A DNA stretch of 64,000 nucleotides, taken from Salinimicrobium flavum. GTDB lineage: Bacteria; Bacteroidota; Bacteroidia; Flavobacteriales; Flavobacteriaceae. Both the position numbers and the translations under genes were made by a program. Below, in pieces: positions 41,234 through 49,447 of the stretch. Numbering within the stretch: the first letter of the stretch is position 1; the number at the start of each line of letters is the position of its first letter. A model generated the notes under the pieces. That model did not search any database and was not told the DNA's origin. It saw only the letters and a program-made list of their open reading frames with translations. The stretch lies in NCBI RefSeq assembly GCF_042684505.1, contig NZ_JBHULT010000012.1, positions 1-64,000 on the forward strand, written 5' to 3'.

Positions 41234-42560
41234 ATTCTGGCTCCAGATGTTTCCGCGGAACCTTCAGCAGCAAGAACACACCAATTAAAAAGAAGGCGGT
41301 AAGGAAAAGAATGGAATACCTGATACTTCCAAAAACCTGGGCCACCACTCCGTAGAGAACCATCCCTATGACGATCCCTATCTTCTCTGAAACATCATAA
41401 AAGCTGAAAAAACTTGCAGTATCTAAAGTGCCTTCGGGAATCATTTTGGAATAAGTCGACCTTGAAAGTGTTTGAATTCCTCCCATTACAAGACCCACCA
41501 GTCCCGCAGCGATGTAGAACTGAAAAGGTGTCTCTACAAAGAAAGCATAAACACAAATAAAGATCCAGATCACATTGACGATTATAAGGGTGGTAATATT
41601 TCCCAACCTGGCAGACAATCTTGAAGTTGCCATTGCTCCCGCTATGGCTACAAGCTGTATGAGCAGGATACTTATGATCAACCCGACTGTGGAATCCTTT
41701 CCTGCCCAATTCACTTCTTCAATTCCAAAATATGTCGCGATCAACATCACTGTTTGTACCGCCATACTATACACAAAGAATGCTCTTAGATATTTTTTCA
41801 ACTGCGGATTATGCTGCAGGGAATTCCAGATGAGTTTCAATTCTTTAAAACCATTAAAAAGAACATCATTTGTGAGACGCTGCTTTTTGTTCCCTTTTGG
41901 AAGATAATAGTAAGTTATCTGACTGAAACCTATCCACCATACCCCCGTTAGAACAAAAGATAGCCGGGTGGGAAAACCGGCATCTTCAAAGCCAAACATT
42001 TCATAGTTCATGATCATTACAAGACACAGCACTAAAAGTACCACACTCCCTATATAACCCATAGAAAAACCTTTTGCGCTCACCTTATCCTGTTGTTCTG
42101 GAAAAGCAATATCTGGCAGGTAGGAATTGTAAAAAACCAGACTTCCCCAAAACCCTACCAAAGCGAAGAAATAGCAGGTAAGGCCAAAGATGAGATTTTC
42201 CAGGTCAAACCAGAATAAACCTATGCACGACAAGGCTCCAAGATAACAGAAGAACTTCAGGAAATTCTTTTTATTACCGACATAATCTGCGATGCCGGAA
42301 AGAAACGGACTCATGATCGCCACCAGCAAAAAAGCCGACGCCGTCACGTAACTTATTAAAGAGTCATTATTAAAATCAAACCCCAGTAGCTGAACCCGGT
42401 CACTTATGATCTCCCCACGCTCGTTCTTTACGATAGTTAATGCTCCATAGAATATGGGGAAGACCGTAGAGGCTATCACCAGACTGTAAACCGAATTTGC
42501 CCAATCATAAAAGGCCCAGGCGTTGAGTAGCTTTTTACTTCCTTTCGGGAGTTTCTTCAT
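41232..42560 (-). CDS. MFS transporter, UMF1/Atg22-like
   Basis: 442 residues with about 11-12 hydrophobic helices. N-terminal NAWAFYDWANSVYSLVIASTVFPIFYGAL is typical of the UMF1 (unknown MFS 1)/Atg22 family. Other landmarks include FLSGIADYVGNKKNF, SGIADYVG, YNSYLPDIA and GGIQTLSRSTYSKMIPEG. In yeast Atg22 moves amino acids out of the vacuole; in bacteria the substrate is unknown. Inner membrane, monocistronic. Confidence 0.9.
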   Translation of the reverse strand: MKKLPKGSKKLLNAWAFYDWANSVYSLVIASTVFPIFYGALTIVKNERGEIISDRVQLLGFDFNNDSLISYVTASAFLLVAIMSPFLSGIADYVGNKKNFLKFFCYLGALSCIGLFWFDLENLIFGLTCYFFALVGFWGSLVFYNSYLPDIAFPEQQDKVSAKGFSMGYIGSVVLLVLCLVMIMNYEMFGFEDAGFPTRLSFVLTGVWWIGFSQITYYYLPKGNKKQRLTNDVLFNGFKELKLIWNSLQHNPQLKKYLRAFFVYSMAVQTVMLIATYFGIEEVNWAGKDSTVGLIISILLIQLVAIAGAMATSRLSARLGNITTLIIVNVIWIFICVYAFFVETPFQFYIAAGLVGLVMGGIQTLSRSTYSKMIPEGTLDTASFFSFYDVSEKIGIVIGMVLYGVVAQVFGSIRYSILFLTAFFLIGVFLLLKVPRKHLEPE

Positions 42561-42578
42561 ATAGGGGTAAAATTAAAA

Positions 42579-42600
42579 GAGCTGCCATTTTTGGCAGCTC
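42579..42600 (-). terminator. Short hairpin between UMF1 gene and M48 gene
   Basis: GAGCTGCCA/TGGCAGCTC with a four-base loop; on the minus strand it is followed by TTTTAATTTT, so it ends the M48 lipoprotein transcript (22 bp beyond its stop codon). Confidence 0.8.
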
Positions 42601-42621
42601 CTAAAATAGTATTTTTAAAAT

Positions 42622-43446
42622 TTATCTCCTGAAATTGGTCACACCGTATTTCTTAGCCTCAGCTCTGGCTTCTGGTGCCCATCTTTCAATATTCCTTATA
42701 CGGGTATCAGAAGAGGGGTGAGTACTAAGGAATTCTGGTGGTGCACCTCCTCCGGCGTTAGCCTGCATCCTCCTCCAAAGCTCTGCAGCTTCAAGGGGCT
42801 CATATCCGGCAATAGCCATAAGGGTTAACCCAATTCGATCTGCTTCAGATTCGTGGCTTCTACTAAAGGGTAACATTACCCCTACCGTAGATCCCAGTCC
42901 ATAGGCTGTATTGAAGATCTGTCGGGTTTCATCACTCTTCCCGCTTAGAGCCACATTACCGGCTACTGCACCTAATTGTTGCAGCTGGGCAGCACTCATA
43001 CGTTGTGCACCATGATCTGCAAGGGCATGCGCGATCTCATGGGCCATTATGGCTGCAACCCCTGCTTCTCCTTTAGCTATAGGCATAATACCGGTATAAA
43101 AAGCGATTTTACCTCCAGGCATGGCCCAGGCGTTTACCTGATCGTCCTGAATTAAACTGAATTCCCATTCGTAACCATCAAGATATCCCTGGAAACCGTT
43201 CGCATCAAGATATCGTTTTGATGCTGTGGCGATCTTCTGTCCCACATTGTTAATCATATTGGCTTCAGAGGTCCCCTTCACCACTTTATTTTCAGATATT
43301 ATCTGGTTGTACTGCTGAAAAGCTGCAGGGAAGATCTGGGAATTAGGGTAAAAGTTAAGGTTCTTCTCTCCTGTAAAAGGATTGGTTTTACAAGCCGCTA
43401 CCAGGAGAAACAAACTTAATACTATGGTAATTTGTTTTAATTTCAT
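42622..43446 (-). CDS. M48 family metalloprotease lipoprotein
   Basis: 274 residues from the ATG at 43446; a frame starting ten codons further up would add a stretch that hides the signal peptide. Lipobox VAAC after MKLKQITIVLSLFLLVAAC. The zinc motif HEIAH (in MAHEIAHALADHG) and the third ligand Glu in SHESEADRIG are intact, as in BepA/LoiP-like periplasmic proteases. It probably works on outer-membrane proteins or as a chaperone-like protease. Single gene. Confidence 0.92.
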   Translation of the reverse strand: MKLKQITIVLSLFLLVAACKTNPFTGEKNLNFYPNSQIFPAAFQQYNQIISENKVVKGTSEANMINNVGQKIATASKRYLDANGFQGYLDGYEWEFSLIQDDQVNAWAMPGGKIAFYTGIMPIAKGEAGVAAIMAHEIAHALADHGAQRMSAAQLQQLGAVAGNVALSGKSDETRQIFNTAYGLGSTVGVMLPFSRSHESEADRIGLTLMAIAGYEPLEAAELWRRMQANAGGGAPPEFLSTHPSSDTRIRNIERWAPEARAEAKKYGVTNFRR

Positions 43447-43576
43447 AATAAATAGATTTTTGTTAAAGTTAAACAATCGCCTCCTGTTCCATTAAGGCTT
43501 TAAATTAGGTTTAACAAAATACCTGCCAAATTCACATTGGCATCCTTGTTTCCTTCTGTTCACCTTCTAAAATGAT

Positions 43577-43584
43577 TACCTTGC
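43577..43584 (+). promoter_or_regulatory. Possible -7 box TACCTTGC before the hydrolase at 43600
   Basis: TACCTTGCAG is nearly identical to the boxes at 7795 (TATCTTGCAG) and 27612, 15 bp before the ATG. Confidence 0.35.
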
Positions 43585-43599
43585 AGCTTTCAAAAATCT

Positions 43600-44469
43600 A
43601 TGACCCGTCAAAAAAAAGATAAGATCCCTGTACAGCGATTGTTGGTGCCAAAGTATATACTGGCTACAGGCAAAATACTCACATTTCTCTCTCCCTTTCT
43701 TGCCAGCCGGTTCGCCGCAAAACTTTTTCTGACACCTTTCCGCTACAAATTACCTGAAAGGGAACGAAAAATGGATGAAGAAAGTAAACACACAACTCTT
43801 ATGGTCCCTTCCATTAACCGGGAGATCATAGTGTACGAATACGGAAATTCCCCACGAAAGATCCTACTTGCACACGGCTGGAGTGGCCGGGGCACCCAGT
43901 TGGCCGTTATGGCCGATGAGCTTTTAAAACATGGCTACAGTGTAGTTAGTTTTGATGCTCCTGCCCATGGCAGGGCCCCGGGAAAATGGAGCATGATGCC
44001 CTTCTTTATTGAAGCGATACATTTCCTTGAGGAGAAATATGGACCCTTTGAAGCGATAATTGGTCATTCCCTTGGTGGAATGGCCTCCCTTAAAGCTGTC
44101 AAAGACGGTCTGACAGTAAAAAAACTGGTGATCATTGGTACGGCCAACAGCGTTACCCATATTACCCGGGAGTTTGCCCATAATATGAAGATGAACGAAA
44201 AGGTGGCCAAACTAATGAAAAAGTATTTTGATAAAAAGTTTGGGCAGGACATGGATACCTATTCCGGAGCCGTTTCTGCTAAAGAGGTCAAGATCCCTAC
44301 CCTGGTGGTCCATGATGAACATGATGTGGATGTACACGTAAGCTCTGCCCATGAGATCGTCGACAATCTAGATAAGGGGGAGCTGTTTCTCACCGAAGAC
44401 CTGGGTCATCGCAGGATCCTGGGAAATAAAAAAGTGATCAAAAAGATAATTGAGTTCCTTTCGGTATAA
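43600..44469 (+). CDS. Alpha/beta hydrolase
   Basis: 289 residues. GHSLGG nucleophile (IIGHSLGGMASL, Ser around 156), oxyanion HGWSGRGTQ, Asp in VVHDEHD and His in EDLGHRRIL (about 268). The N-terminus has a short hydrophobic stretch (TGKILTFLSPFLASRFAAKLF) that may anchor it to the membrane. Substrate unknown. The MsrB lipoprotein gene begins 31 bp later, so the two may be cotranscribed. Confidence 0.9.
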   Translation: MTRQKKDKIPVQRLLVPKYILATGKILTFLSPFLASRFAAKLFLTPFRYKLPERERKMDEESKHTTLMVPSINREIIVYEYGNSPRKILLAHGWSGRGTQLAVMADELLKHGYSVVSFDAPAHGRAPGKWSMMPFFIEAIHFLEEKYGPFEAIIGHSLGGMASLKAVKDGLTVKKLVIIGTANSVTHITREFAHNMKMNEKVAKLMKKYFDKKFGQDMDTYSGAVSAKEVKIPTLVVHDEHDVDVHVSSAHEIVDNLDKGELFLTEDLGHRRILGNKKVIKKIIEFLSV

Positions 44470-44500
44470 TTGTTGCATTTTTTCTTAAAAATGTAAAAGA

Positions 44501-44980
44501 ATGAAAAATCTGCTGTTATTGCTTTTCACCCTCCTCCTGGCAGGATGTGAAGGAAATGCTCAAAAACAGGAAGATCAGTTCCCGGTTTCCAGGACAGAAG
44601 CAGAATGGAAAGAAGAACTGAGTCCACAGGAATTCCAGGTCCTGAGAAAAAAGGGAACCGAAAGAGCCTTTTCGAGTGAGCTCAACAATATAACTGAACC
44701 CGGAACCTTTGTCTGTGCTGCCTGTGGCAACGCCTTGTACAAAACAGAACATAAGTTTGAAAGTGGAACAGGTTGGCCTAGTTTTGACCGGGCCTTTGAT
44801 GAAGAAAATGTAGTGTACCGGCCAGACAGGACAGGCGGTTTCCCGGCAACAGAAGTATTGTGCGCCCGTTGCGGCGGACATTTAGGACACGTGTTCAATG
44901 ACGGTCCAAAACAAACCACAGGAAAAAGACATTGTTTAAATGGGATAGCCCTGGATTTTATTCCCGATAAGGAGCAATAG
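44501..44980 (+). CDS. msrB: Lipoprotein methionine-(R)-sulfoxide reductase MsrB, copy 1 (envelope)
   Basis: 159 residues, starting with a lipoprotein signal and lipobox LAGC (Cys16). MsrB reduces methionine-R-sulfoxide in proteins. Zinc Cys: C72, C75 and C121, C124 (CAACG, CARCG). Catalytic Cys145 is in RHCLNG. At the place where many MsrB have the resolving Cys (GCGWPSF), this copy has Thr (SGTGWPSF, Thr90), so it must be re-reduced without that Cys. The signal means it works in the envelope, unlike its neighbour at 45054. Confidence 0.92.
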   Translation: MKNLLLLLFTLLLAGCEGNAQKQEDQFPVSRTEAEWKEELSPQEFQVLRKKGTERAFSSELNNITEPGTFVCAACGNALYKTEHKFESGTGWPSFDRAFDEENVVYRPDRTGGFPATEVLCARCGGHLGHVFNDGPKQTTGKRHCLNGIALDFIPDKEQ

Positions 44981-45053
44981 ATCTTCTGTTTTCCCAATAA
45001 AGTTTACAAATTGTTTAAGAGAAAATCATCAGTGGTTTCTTATTTTTAGAAAT

Positions 45054-45458
45054 ATGATAAAAAAATATCCCATAGAACGATCTGAATCTGAATGGCGTGA
45101 AAACCTTTCAGAAGAACAATACCGTGTCTTGCGGCAAAAAGGTACAGAAGCACCTCATTCGGGAAAGTACAATATGCATTTCCAGGAAGGAGCGTACCAT
45201 TGTGCTGCATGTAATGCCAAACTTTTTGAAAGTTACCAGAAATTTGAGAGCAACTGCGGATGGCCCAGTTTTGATGATGCCATTGAAGGTACTGTTGAAT
45301 TCGTACAGGATAAGAGCCACGGCATGATACGTACAGAAATACTTTGCGCTAACTGCGGTAGCCACCTGGGTCACGTTTTTGATGACGGCCCTACAGAAAC
45401 CGGGCAAAGATATTGTGTCAACTCTTCCAGTATAGAATTTGAATCCAAACCTAAATAA
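45054..45458 (+). CDS. msrB: Cytoplasmic methionine-(R)-sulfoxide reductase MsrB, copy 2
   Basis: 134 residues, no signal peptide. Zinc Cys C50, C53, C98, C101; catalytic Cys121 in RYCVNSSS; resolving Cys68 present in SNCGWPSF, unlike copy 1. It is thus a standard two-Cys MsrB using thioredoxin. It is 73 bp after copy 1, and the next gene begins 2 bp later. Confidence 0.94.
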   Translation: MIKKYPIERSESEWRENLSEEQYRVLRQKGTEAPHSGKYNMHFQEGAYHCAACNAKLFESYQKFESNCGWPSFDDAIEGTVEFVQDKSHGMIRTEILCANCGSHLGHVFDDGPTETGQRYCVNSSSIEFESKPK

Positions 45459-45460
45459 TT

Positions 45461-45979
45461 ATGAAAAAACTTACTTTTTTACTTGGCTTTATAATGTTTT
45501 CCTTTACCGCCTGTTCAGATGACGGGGAAATGGGCCCTCCGGGACCACAGGGACCTCCTGGAGAACCGGGAGTGAATATCCTGGGACAAACATTTGGCGA
45601 TTTAACTGAACGTGATTTCACTTATGACGCGGAATTCAATTTATATGCCCATTTTCTAGAAATCCCTGGGAATGTTGAAGTTTTTGAATCTGATGCTATT
45701 TTAGCATACAGGCTAGAAGTAATAAGTGATGTCGAAACCTGGCACCTTCTCCCAAAAACTATTTTCTTTGATGATGGCAGAATGATACAGTATTCTTTTA
45801 ATCACACCAGTGAAGACGTCGAAGTAGTCATAACCGGAAATTTCGATTTAGATGAACTCGAAGATGTTTACACTCAGGGGCAGTATTTTAAATTCGTGGT
45901 AGTGCCCTCTGATTTCGTTGAGGAAAGCAGCGTTGACATTTCCAATTACCAGGAGGTGATGGACGCTCTGAACCTATAA
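45461..45979 (+). CDS. Lipoprotein with short collagen-like tract
   Basis: 172 residues with lipobox FTAC (about residue 19). Directly after comes DDGEM and five Gly-X-Y triplets (GPPGPQGPPGEPGVN), then an acidic beta-rich domain (FTYDAEFNLYAHFLEIPG). The collagen-like stalk is too short to be a stable triple helix alone, but may trimerise with the rest. Function unknown. It begins 2 bp after the MsrB copy 2 stop codon, so is cotranscribed with it, and ends before a terminator. Confidence 0.85.
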   Translation: MKKLTFLLGFIMFSFTACSDDGEMGPPGPQGPPGEPGVNILGQTFGDLTERDFTYDAEFNLYAHFLEIPGNVEVFESDAILAYRLEVISDVETWHLLPKTIFFDDGRMIQYSFNHTSEDVEVVITGNFDLDELEDVYTQGQYFKFVVVPSDFVEESSVDISNYQEVMDALNL

Positions 45980-46001
45980 TAGATCTAGAAAAAATTTTAT
46001 T

Positions 46002-46037
46002 CTTCCTTTTTTCCAATGCGAAAAAAGGAAGTTTTTT
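46002..46037 (+). terminator. Terminator after the collagen-like lipoprotein
   Basis: CTTCCTTTTTT/AAAAAAGGAAG with an 8-base loop and a T run (46032-46037), 22 bp after the stop codon. Confidence 0.8.
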
Positions 46038-46152
46038 ATGTGCAGATTTTTTAAGATTTTTTCCAGTTATATCCTGACTTGAATAGGCTTTCGGTTTATA
46101 GTTAAATTCCGTAAATTCGCTGTCTTAAATTCAGTTACAAAAATTTCCCAAT

Positions 46153-47544
46153 ATGAGTAAATACGATATCATTGTTTTAGGAAGTGGCCCGGGTGGATAT
46201 GTTACCGCCATCAGAGCTTCACAATTAGGTTTTAAAACCGCTGTAATAGAGAAAGAGAACCTTGGTGGGGTTTGCCTTAACTGGGGTTGTATTCCTACAA
46301 AGGCCCTTTTGAAAAGTGCACAGGTATTTGATTACCTTAATCACGCTGAAGATTACGGTTTGAAGGTAAATAAGGTTGAAAAGGATTTTGGTGCCGTGAT
46401 CAAACGCAGCCGTGGAGTTGCTGACAGTATGAGCAAAGGGGTCCAGTTCCTTATGAAGAAGAATAAGATCGACGTGATCGAGGGCTTCGGAAAACTTAAA
46501 GCCGGAAAAAAGATCGATGTAAAAGGTAAAGACGGTAAGACCTCAGAATATTCTGCAGATCATATCATCATCGCTACCGGGGCTAGATCAAGAGAACTTC
46601 CTAACCTTCCGCAGGACGGAAAGAAAGTGATTGGCTATCGTGAAGCAATGAGTCTGGAAAAACAGCCTAAATCAATGATCGTGGTAGGATCTGGGGCTAT
46701 TGGAGTAGAATTTGCCCACTTCTACAAGAGCATGGGAACAGAAGTGACTATTGTAGAATTCCTTCCAAACCTGGTGCCGCTCGAAGACGAGGAGGTTTCC
46801 AAACAATTTGAACGCAGCTTCAAGAAAGCCGGTATCAAAGTAATGACCAGCTCTTCTGTGGAAAGTGTGGATACTTCCGGAGATAAAGTAAAAGCGAAGG
46901 TTAAAACCAAAAAAGGAGAAGAAACTATTGAGGCAGATGTGGTGCTTTCTGCAGTTGGGATCAAGAGCAATCTTGAGAACATAGGTCTTGAAGAGCTGGG
47001 GATTAAAACTGATAAAGACAAGATCCTTGTCAACGACTGGTACCAAACCAACGTGCAGGGGATATATGCCATTGGTGATGTAGTACCTGGGCCTGCTTTA
47101 GCGCACGTGGCTTCTGCGGAAGGGATCACCTGTGTTGAAAAGATCAAGGGAATGCATGTGGAGCCAATTGACTATGGAAATATCCCGGGATGTACCTATG
47201 CTACTCCTGAAATAGCTTCAGTAGGAATGACCGAAAAACAGGCTAAAGAAGCCGGATACGAACTGAAGGTTGGGAAATTCCCGTTCTCAGCTTCCGGAAA
47301 AGCGAAAGCTGCAGGTACTCCTGACGGGTTCGTGAAGGTGATCTTTGACGCGAAATACGGGGAATGGCTGGGTTGCCACATGATTGGTGCCGGCGTGACC
47401 GATATGATCGCCGAAGCTGTTCTTGGACGAAAACTTGAAACTACAGGACACGAAGTATTGAAAGCTATCCACCCTCATCCAACCATGAGTGAGGCGGTTA
47501 TGGAGGCTGTAGCTGATGCTTACGGGGAAGTAATTCATTTATAG
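46153..47544 (+). CDS. lpdA: Dihydrolipoyl dehydrogenase
   Basis: 463 residues, standard size. FAD motif VLGSGPGGYVTAIRA (8-22), redox disulfide Cys41/Cys46 in GGVCLNWGCIPTKA, NAD motif VVGSGAIGVEFAHF, and the C-terminal active His in HPHPTMSEAV. It reoxidises dihydrolipoyl groups of the 2-oxoacid dehydrogenase complexes or the glycine cleavage system; the partners are not next to it. A separate promoter is likely, with TAAATTCG (46112-46119) as an imperfect -7. Ends at a hairpin at 47597. Confidence 0.97.
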   Translation: MSKYDIIVLGSGPGGYVTAIRASQLGFKTAVIEKENLGGVCLNWGCIPTKALLKSAQVFDYLNHAEDYGLKVNKVEKDFGAVIKRSRGVADSMSKGVQFLMKKNKIDVIEGFGKLKAGKKIDVKGKDGKTSEYSADHIIIATGARSRELPNLPQDGKKVIGYREAMSLEKQPKSMIVVGSGAIGVEFAHFYKSMGTEVTIVEFLPNLVPLEDEEVSKQFERSFKKAGIKVMTSSSVESVDTSGDKVKAKVKTKKGEETIEADVVLSAVGIKSNLENIGLEELGIKTDKDKILVNDWYQTNVQGIYAIGDVVPGPALAHVASAEGITCVEKIKGMHVEPIDYGNIPGCTYATPEIASVGMTEKQAKEAGYELKVGKFPFSASGKAKAAGTPDGFVKVIFDAKYGEWLGCHMIGAGVTDMIAEAVLGRKLETTGHEVLKAIHPHPTMSEAVMEAVADAYGEVIHL

Positions 47545-47596
47545 TATTGAGTATTTAGAATTGAGTATTGAGCAATTCTAAATGTGTTTAAATATT

Positions 47597-47632
47597 AAAA
47601 CCTCCGGAAATGTGTTTTTCGGAGGTTTTTTG
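47597..47632 (+). terminator. Terminator after lpdA
   Basis: AAAACCTCCG/CGGAGGTTTT with a 13-base loop and T run, 52 bp after the stop codon. Between the stop codon and the stem is an imperfect repeat of the GAGTATT type. Confidence 0.85.
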
Positions 47633-47649
47633 TTTTAATTATCTCTACG

Positions 47650-47905
47650 TCATGCTGAACTTGTTTCAGCATCTTATATAAAGTTTCCTAAAATGAGGAC
47701 CTGAAACAAGTTATGGGTGACGCGAAATACAACTCCGTCGTCATGCTGAACTTGTTTCAGCATCTTTTACAAAGTTTCCGGAAATGAAGACCCTGAAACA
47801 TGTTCAGGGTGACGCGAAATACAACTCCGTCGTCATACTGAACTTGTTTCAGCATCCTTTAAAAACCTTACGAAATGAAGACCCTGAAACAAGTTATGGG
47901 TGACG
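47650..47905. repeat. Three tandem copies of a 91-92 bp palindromic repeat
   Basis: Copies start at 47650, 47741 and 47833 (spacings 91 and 92; the third is cut short, about 73 bp). Each begins TCATGCTGAACTTGTTTCAG (copy 3: TCATACTG) and has near its end CTGAAACAAGTT or CTGAAACATGTTCAGGGTGA, the inverted complement, so each can fold into one hairpin; the pieces between differ a little. Adjacent full copies are joined by CGAAATACAACTCCGTCG. Elements with the CTGAACTTGTTTCAG core are common between genes in Bacteroidota. This is a REP/MITE-like tandem array. Confidence 0.85.
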
Positions 47906-47942
47906 ATCCCATTAACCATTAATCCTTATACCTTATACCTTT

Positions 47943-49406
47943 CTATAGTCCGCTGATGTAGCTGCCATAAATATCCCTGAACTGCATTCCTTCAGCAAAG
48001 CGGTGTTTATTCAGTTTTTTGTATTCCACCAGTCCCCATAATATAAATTCCTTCAGGAAATAACGATCTTTTTCTGATGTCTTCGGCTGGTATTTATTGA
48101 TAAGTTCATCCAGCCCGGGAATAGAGTCAAGGGCTTTTTTATAGTCCTCATCCCGGGTTTCATCCAAAAGTTCGAATCCGCTTTCTGAAAAGAACCACTC
48201 CATAACCTCTCCGTAAGGATCCTCTTCATCGGGTTTAGTCAGTTTTTCAATTTTTGGAAACATGCGTGGAAAAATCGTTTTTACAGCTTCCCCTATGAGT
48301 TCCTGTGCGACCACTGCACTTCCCTCCTGCTCTCCTTCGTAAACAAGCTCTACTTTTCCCGTGATCGAAGGAATGACCCCCAAAAAGTCTCCAAACCTCA
48401 ACAAGGTCTCTTCTTCCTTATTCTTTATAGCCCGGCGTTCTGCTGTGCTCAGCAGGTTCTCATAGGCCGAAATACTAAGCCTGGCACTGATCCCGCTGCG
48501 GGAATCTATGAACTCATTATCCCGGGCCTCAAAACTTATTTGTTCCAACAGGTCCTTTGCCAGTTCAGGTACATGTACCATCTCTACCTGTCGCTCATCC
48601 AGCTTCGCCTCCTGTTTTGTTATGGCTCTTGCGGTTTCCAGGTTCATAGGGTAATGGGTAAGGATCTGGGAGCCTATCCTGTCCTTGAGTGGAGTAACGA
48701 TACTTCCACGATTAGTATAATCCTCTGGATTTGCGGTAAAAACAAACTGCATATCCAGCGGCAGCCTGAGCTTGAATCCGCGTATCTGGATATCCCCTTC
48801 CTGTAATATGTTAAACAGGGCAACCTGGATCCTTGCCTGCAGGTCGGGCAGTTCGTTGATCACAAAAATGCTCCTGTTGGCTCTCGGGATCATTCCGAAG
48901 TGAATAACCCGGTCATCGGCATAGCTTAATTTCAGGTTTGCGGCCTTGATGGGATCTACATCCCCAATGATATCAGCTACGGTTACATCTGGCGTGGCAA
49001 GCTTTTCAAAAAAGCGCTCATTCCTGTGCACCCAGGAAACAGGAGTATTATCCCCTTTTTCCTTCAATAGTTCCTTAGCGTAACGGGAAATGGGGTGGAA
49101 AGGATCATCATTGATCTCAGACCCTTCAACAATTGGCATCCACTCATCGAGCAGATTCACCATCATACGCGCCAGCCGTGTCTTTGCCTGCCCTCGCAAA
49201 CCCAGGAGATTTATATTGTGCTTGGAAAGAATGGCACGTTCCAGTTCTGGGATCACAGTATGTTCATACCCGTGGATCCCTTCAAAGGCCGGTTCTTCGT
49301 TTTTTAATTTATCCAGGAGATTTTCCCGCAATTCTTCCTTTATGCTCCTGCTCTTGTATCCCGACTTCTTGAGGTCGCCAAAAGTCTTTATTTTCTCTGT
49401 CTCCAT
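47943..49406 (-). CDS. MoxR/Mg-chelatase-like AAA ATPase with non-standard Walker A
   Basis: 487 residues. Residues 69-76 read GLRGQAKT in the Walker A place (canonical GxxxxGKT has Gly where this has Ala74). Walker B-like FVINELPDL near residue 175 and ANPEDYTNRG (sensor region), then LKDRIGSQI match the Mg-chelatase ChlI/MoxR branch. It lies 41 bp after the VWA-protein gene, the usual AAA-VWA pairing, in which the ATPase acts as a chaperone or metal-insertion motor on the VWA protein. No chlorophyll or cobalamin genes are nearby. Cytoplasmic. Confidence 0.88.
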   Translation of the reverse strand: METEKIKTFGDLKKSGYKSRSIKEELRENLLDKLKNEEPAFEGIHGYEHTVIPELERAILSKHNINLLGLRGQAKTRLARMMVNLLDEWMPIVEGSEINDDPFHPISRYAKELLKEKGDNTPVSWVHRNERFFEKLATPDVTVADIIGDVDPIKAANLKLSYADDRVIHFGMIPRANRSIFVINELPDLQARIQVALFNILQEGDIQIRGFKLRLPLDMQFVFTANPEDYTNRGSIVTPLKDRIGSQILTHYPMNLETARAITKQEAKLDERQVEMVHVPELAKDLLEQISFEARDNEFIDSRSGISARLSISAYENLLSTAERRAIKNKEEETLLRFGDFLGVIPSITGKVELVYEGEQEGSAVVAQELIGEAVKTIFPRMFPKIEKLTKPDEEDPYGEVMEWFFSESGFELLDETRDEDYKKALDSIPGLDELINKYQPKTSEKDRYFLKEFILWGLVEYKKLNKHRFAEGMQFRDIYGSYISGL

Positions 49407-49447
49407 GTTATTTTTTTAATGCTTTGATAAAATTAATTACAGCCCTG

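Larger units (their letters stand above)
47545..47942. other. 398-bp intergenic region with tandem palindromic repeats
   Basis: Holds, in order, an AGTATTGAGTATT-type simple repeat, the lpdA terminator (47597-47632), then three tandem copies of a palindromic element (47650-47905), described separately, and an AT-rich tail up to the AAA gene. There is no open frame worth calling. Confidence 0.7.

Noticed and set aside
47650..47905. CRISPR array
   Set aside because: Unit length 91-92 bp, only three copies, and repeat is not interrupted by differing spacers of uniform length; the whole unit, including the part between hairpin arms, is repeated.
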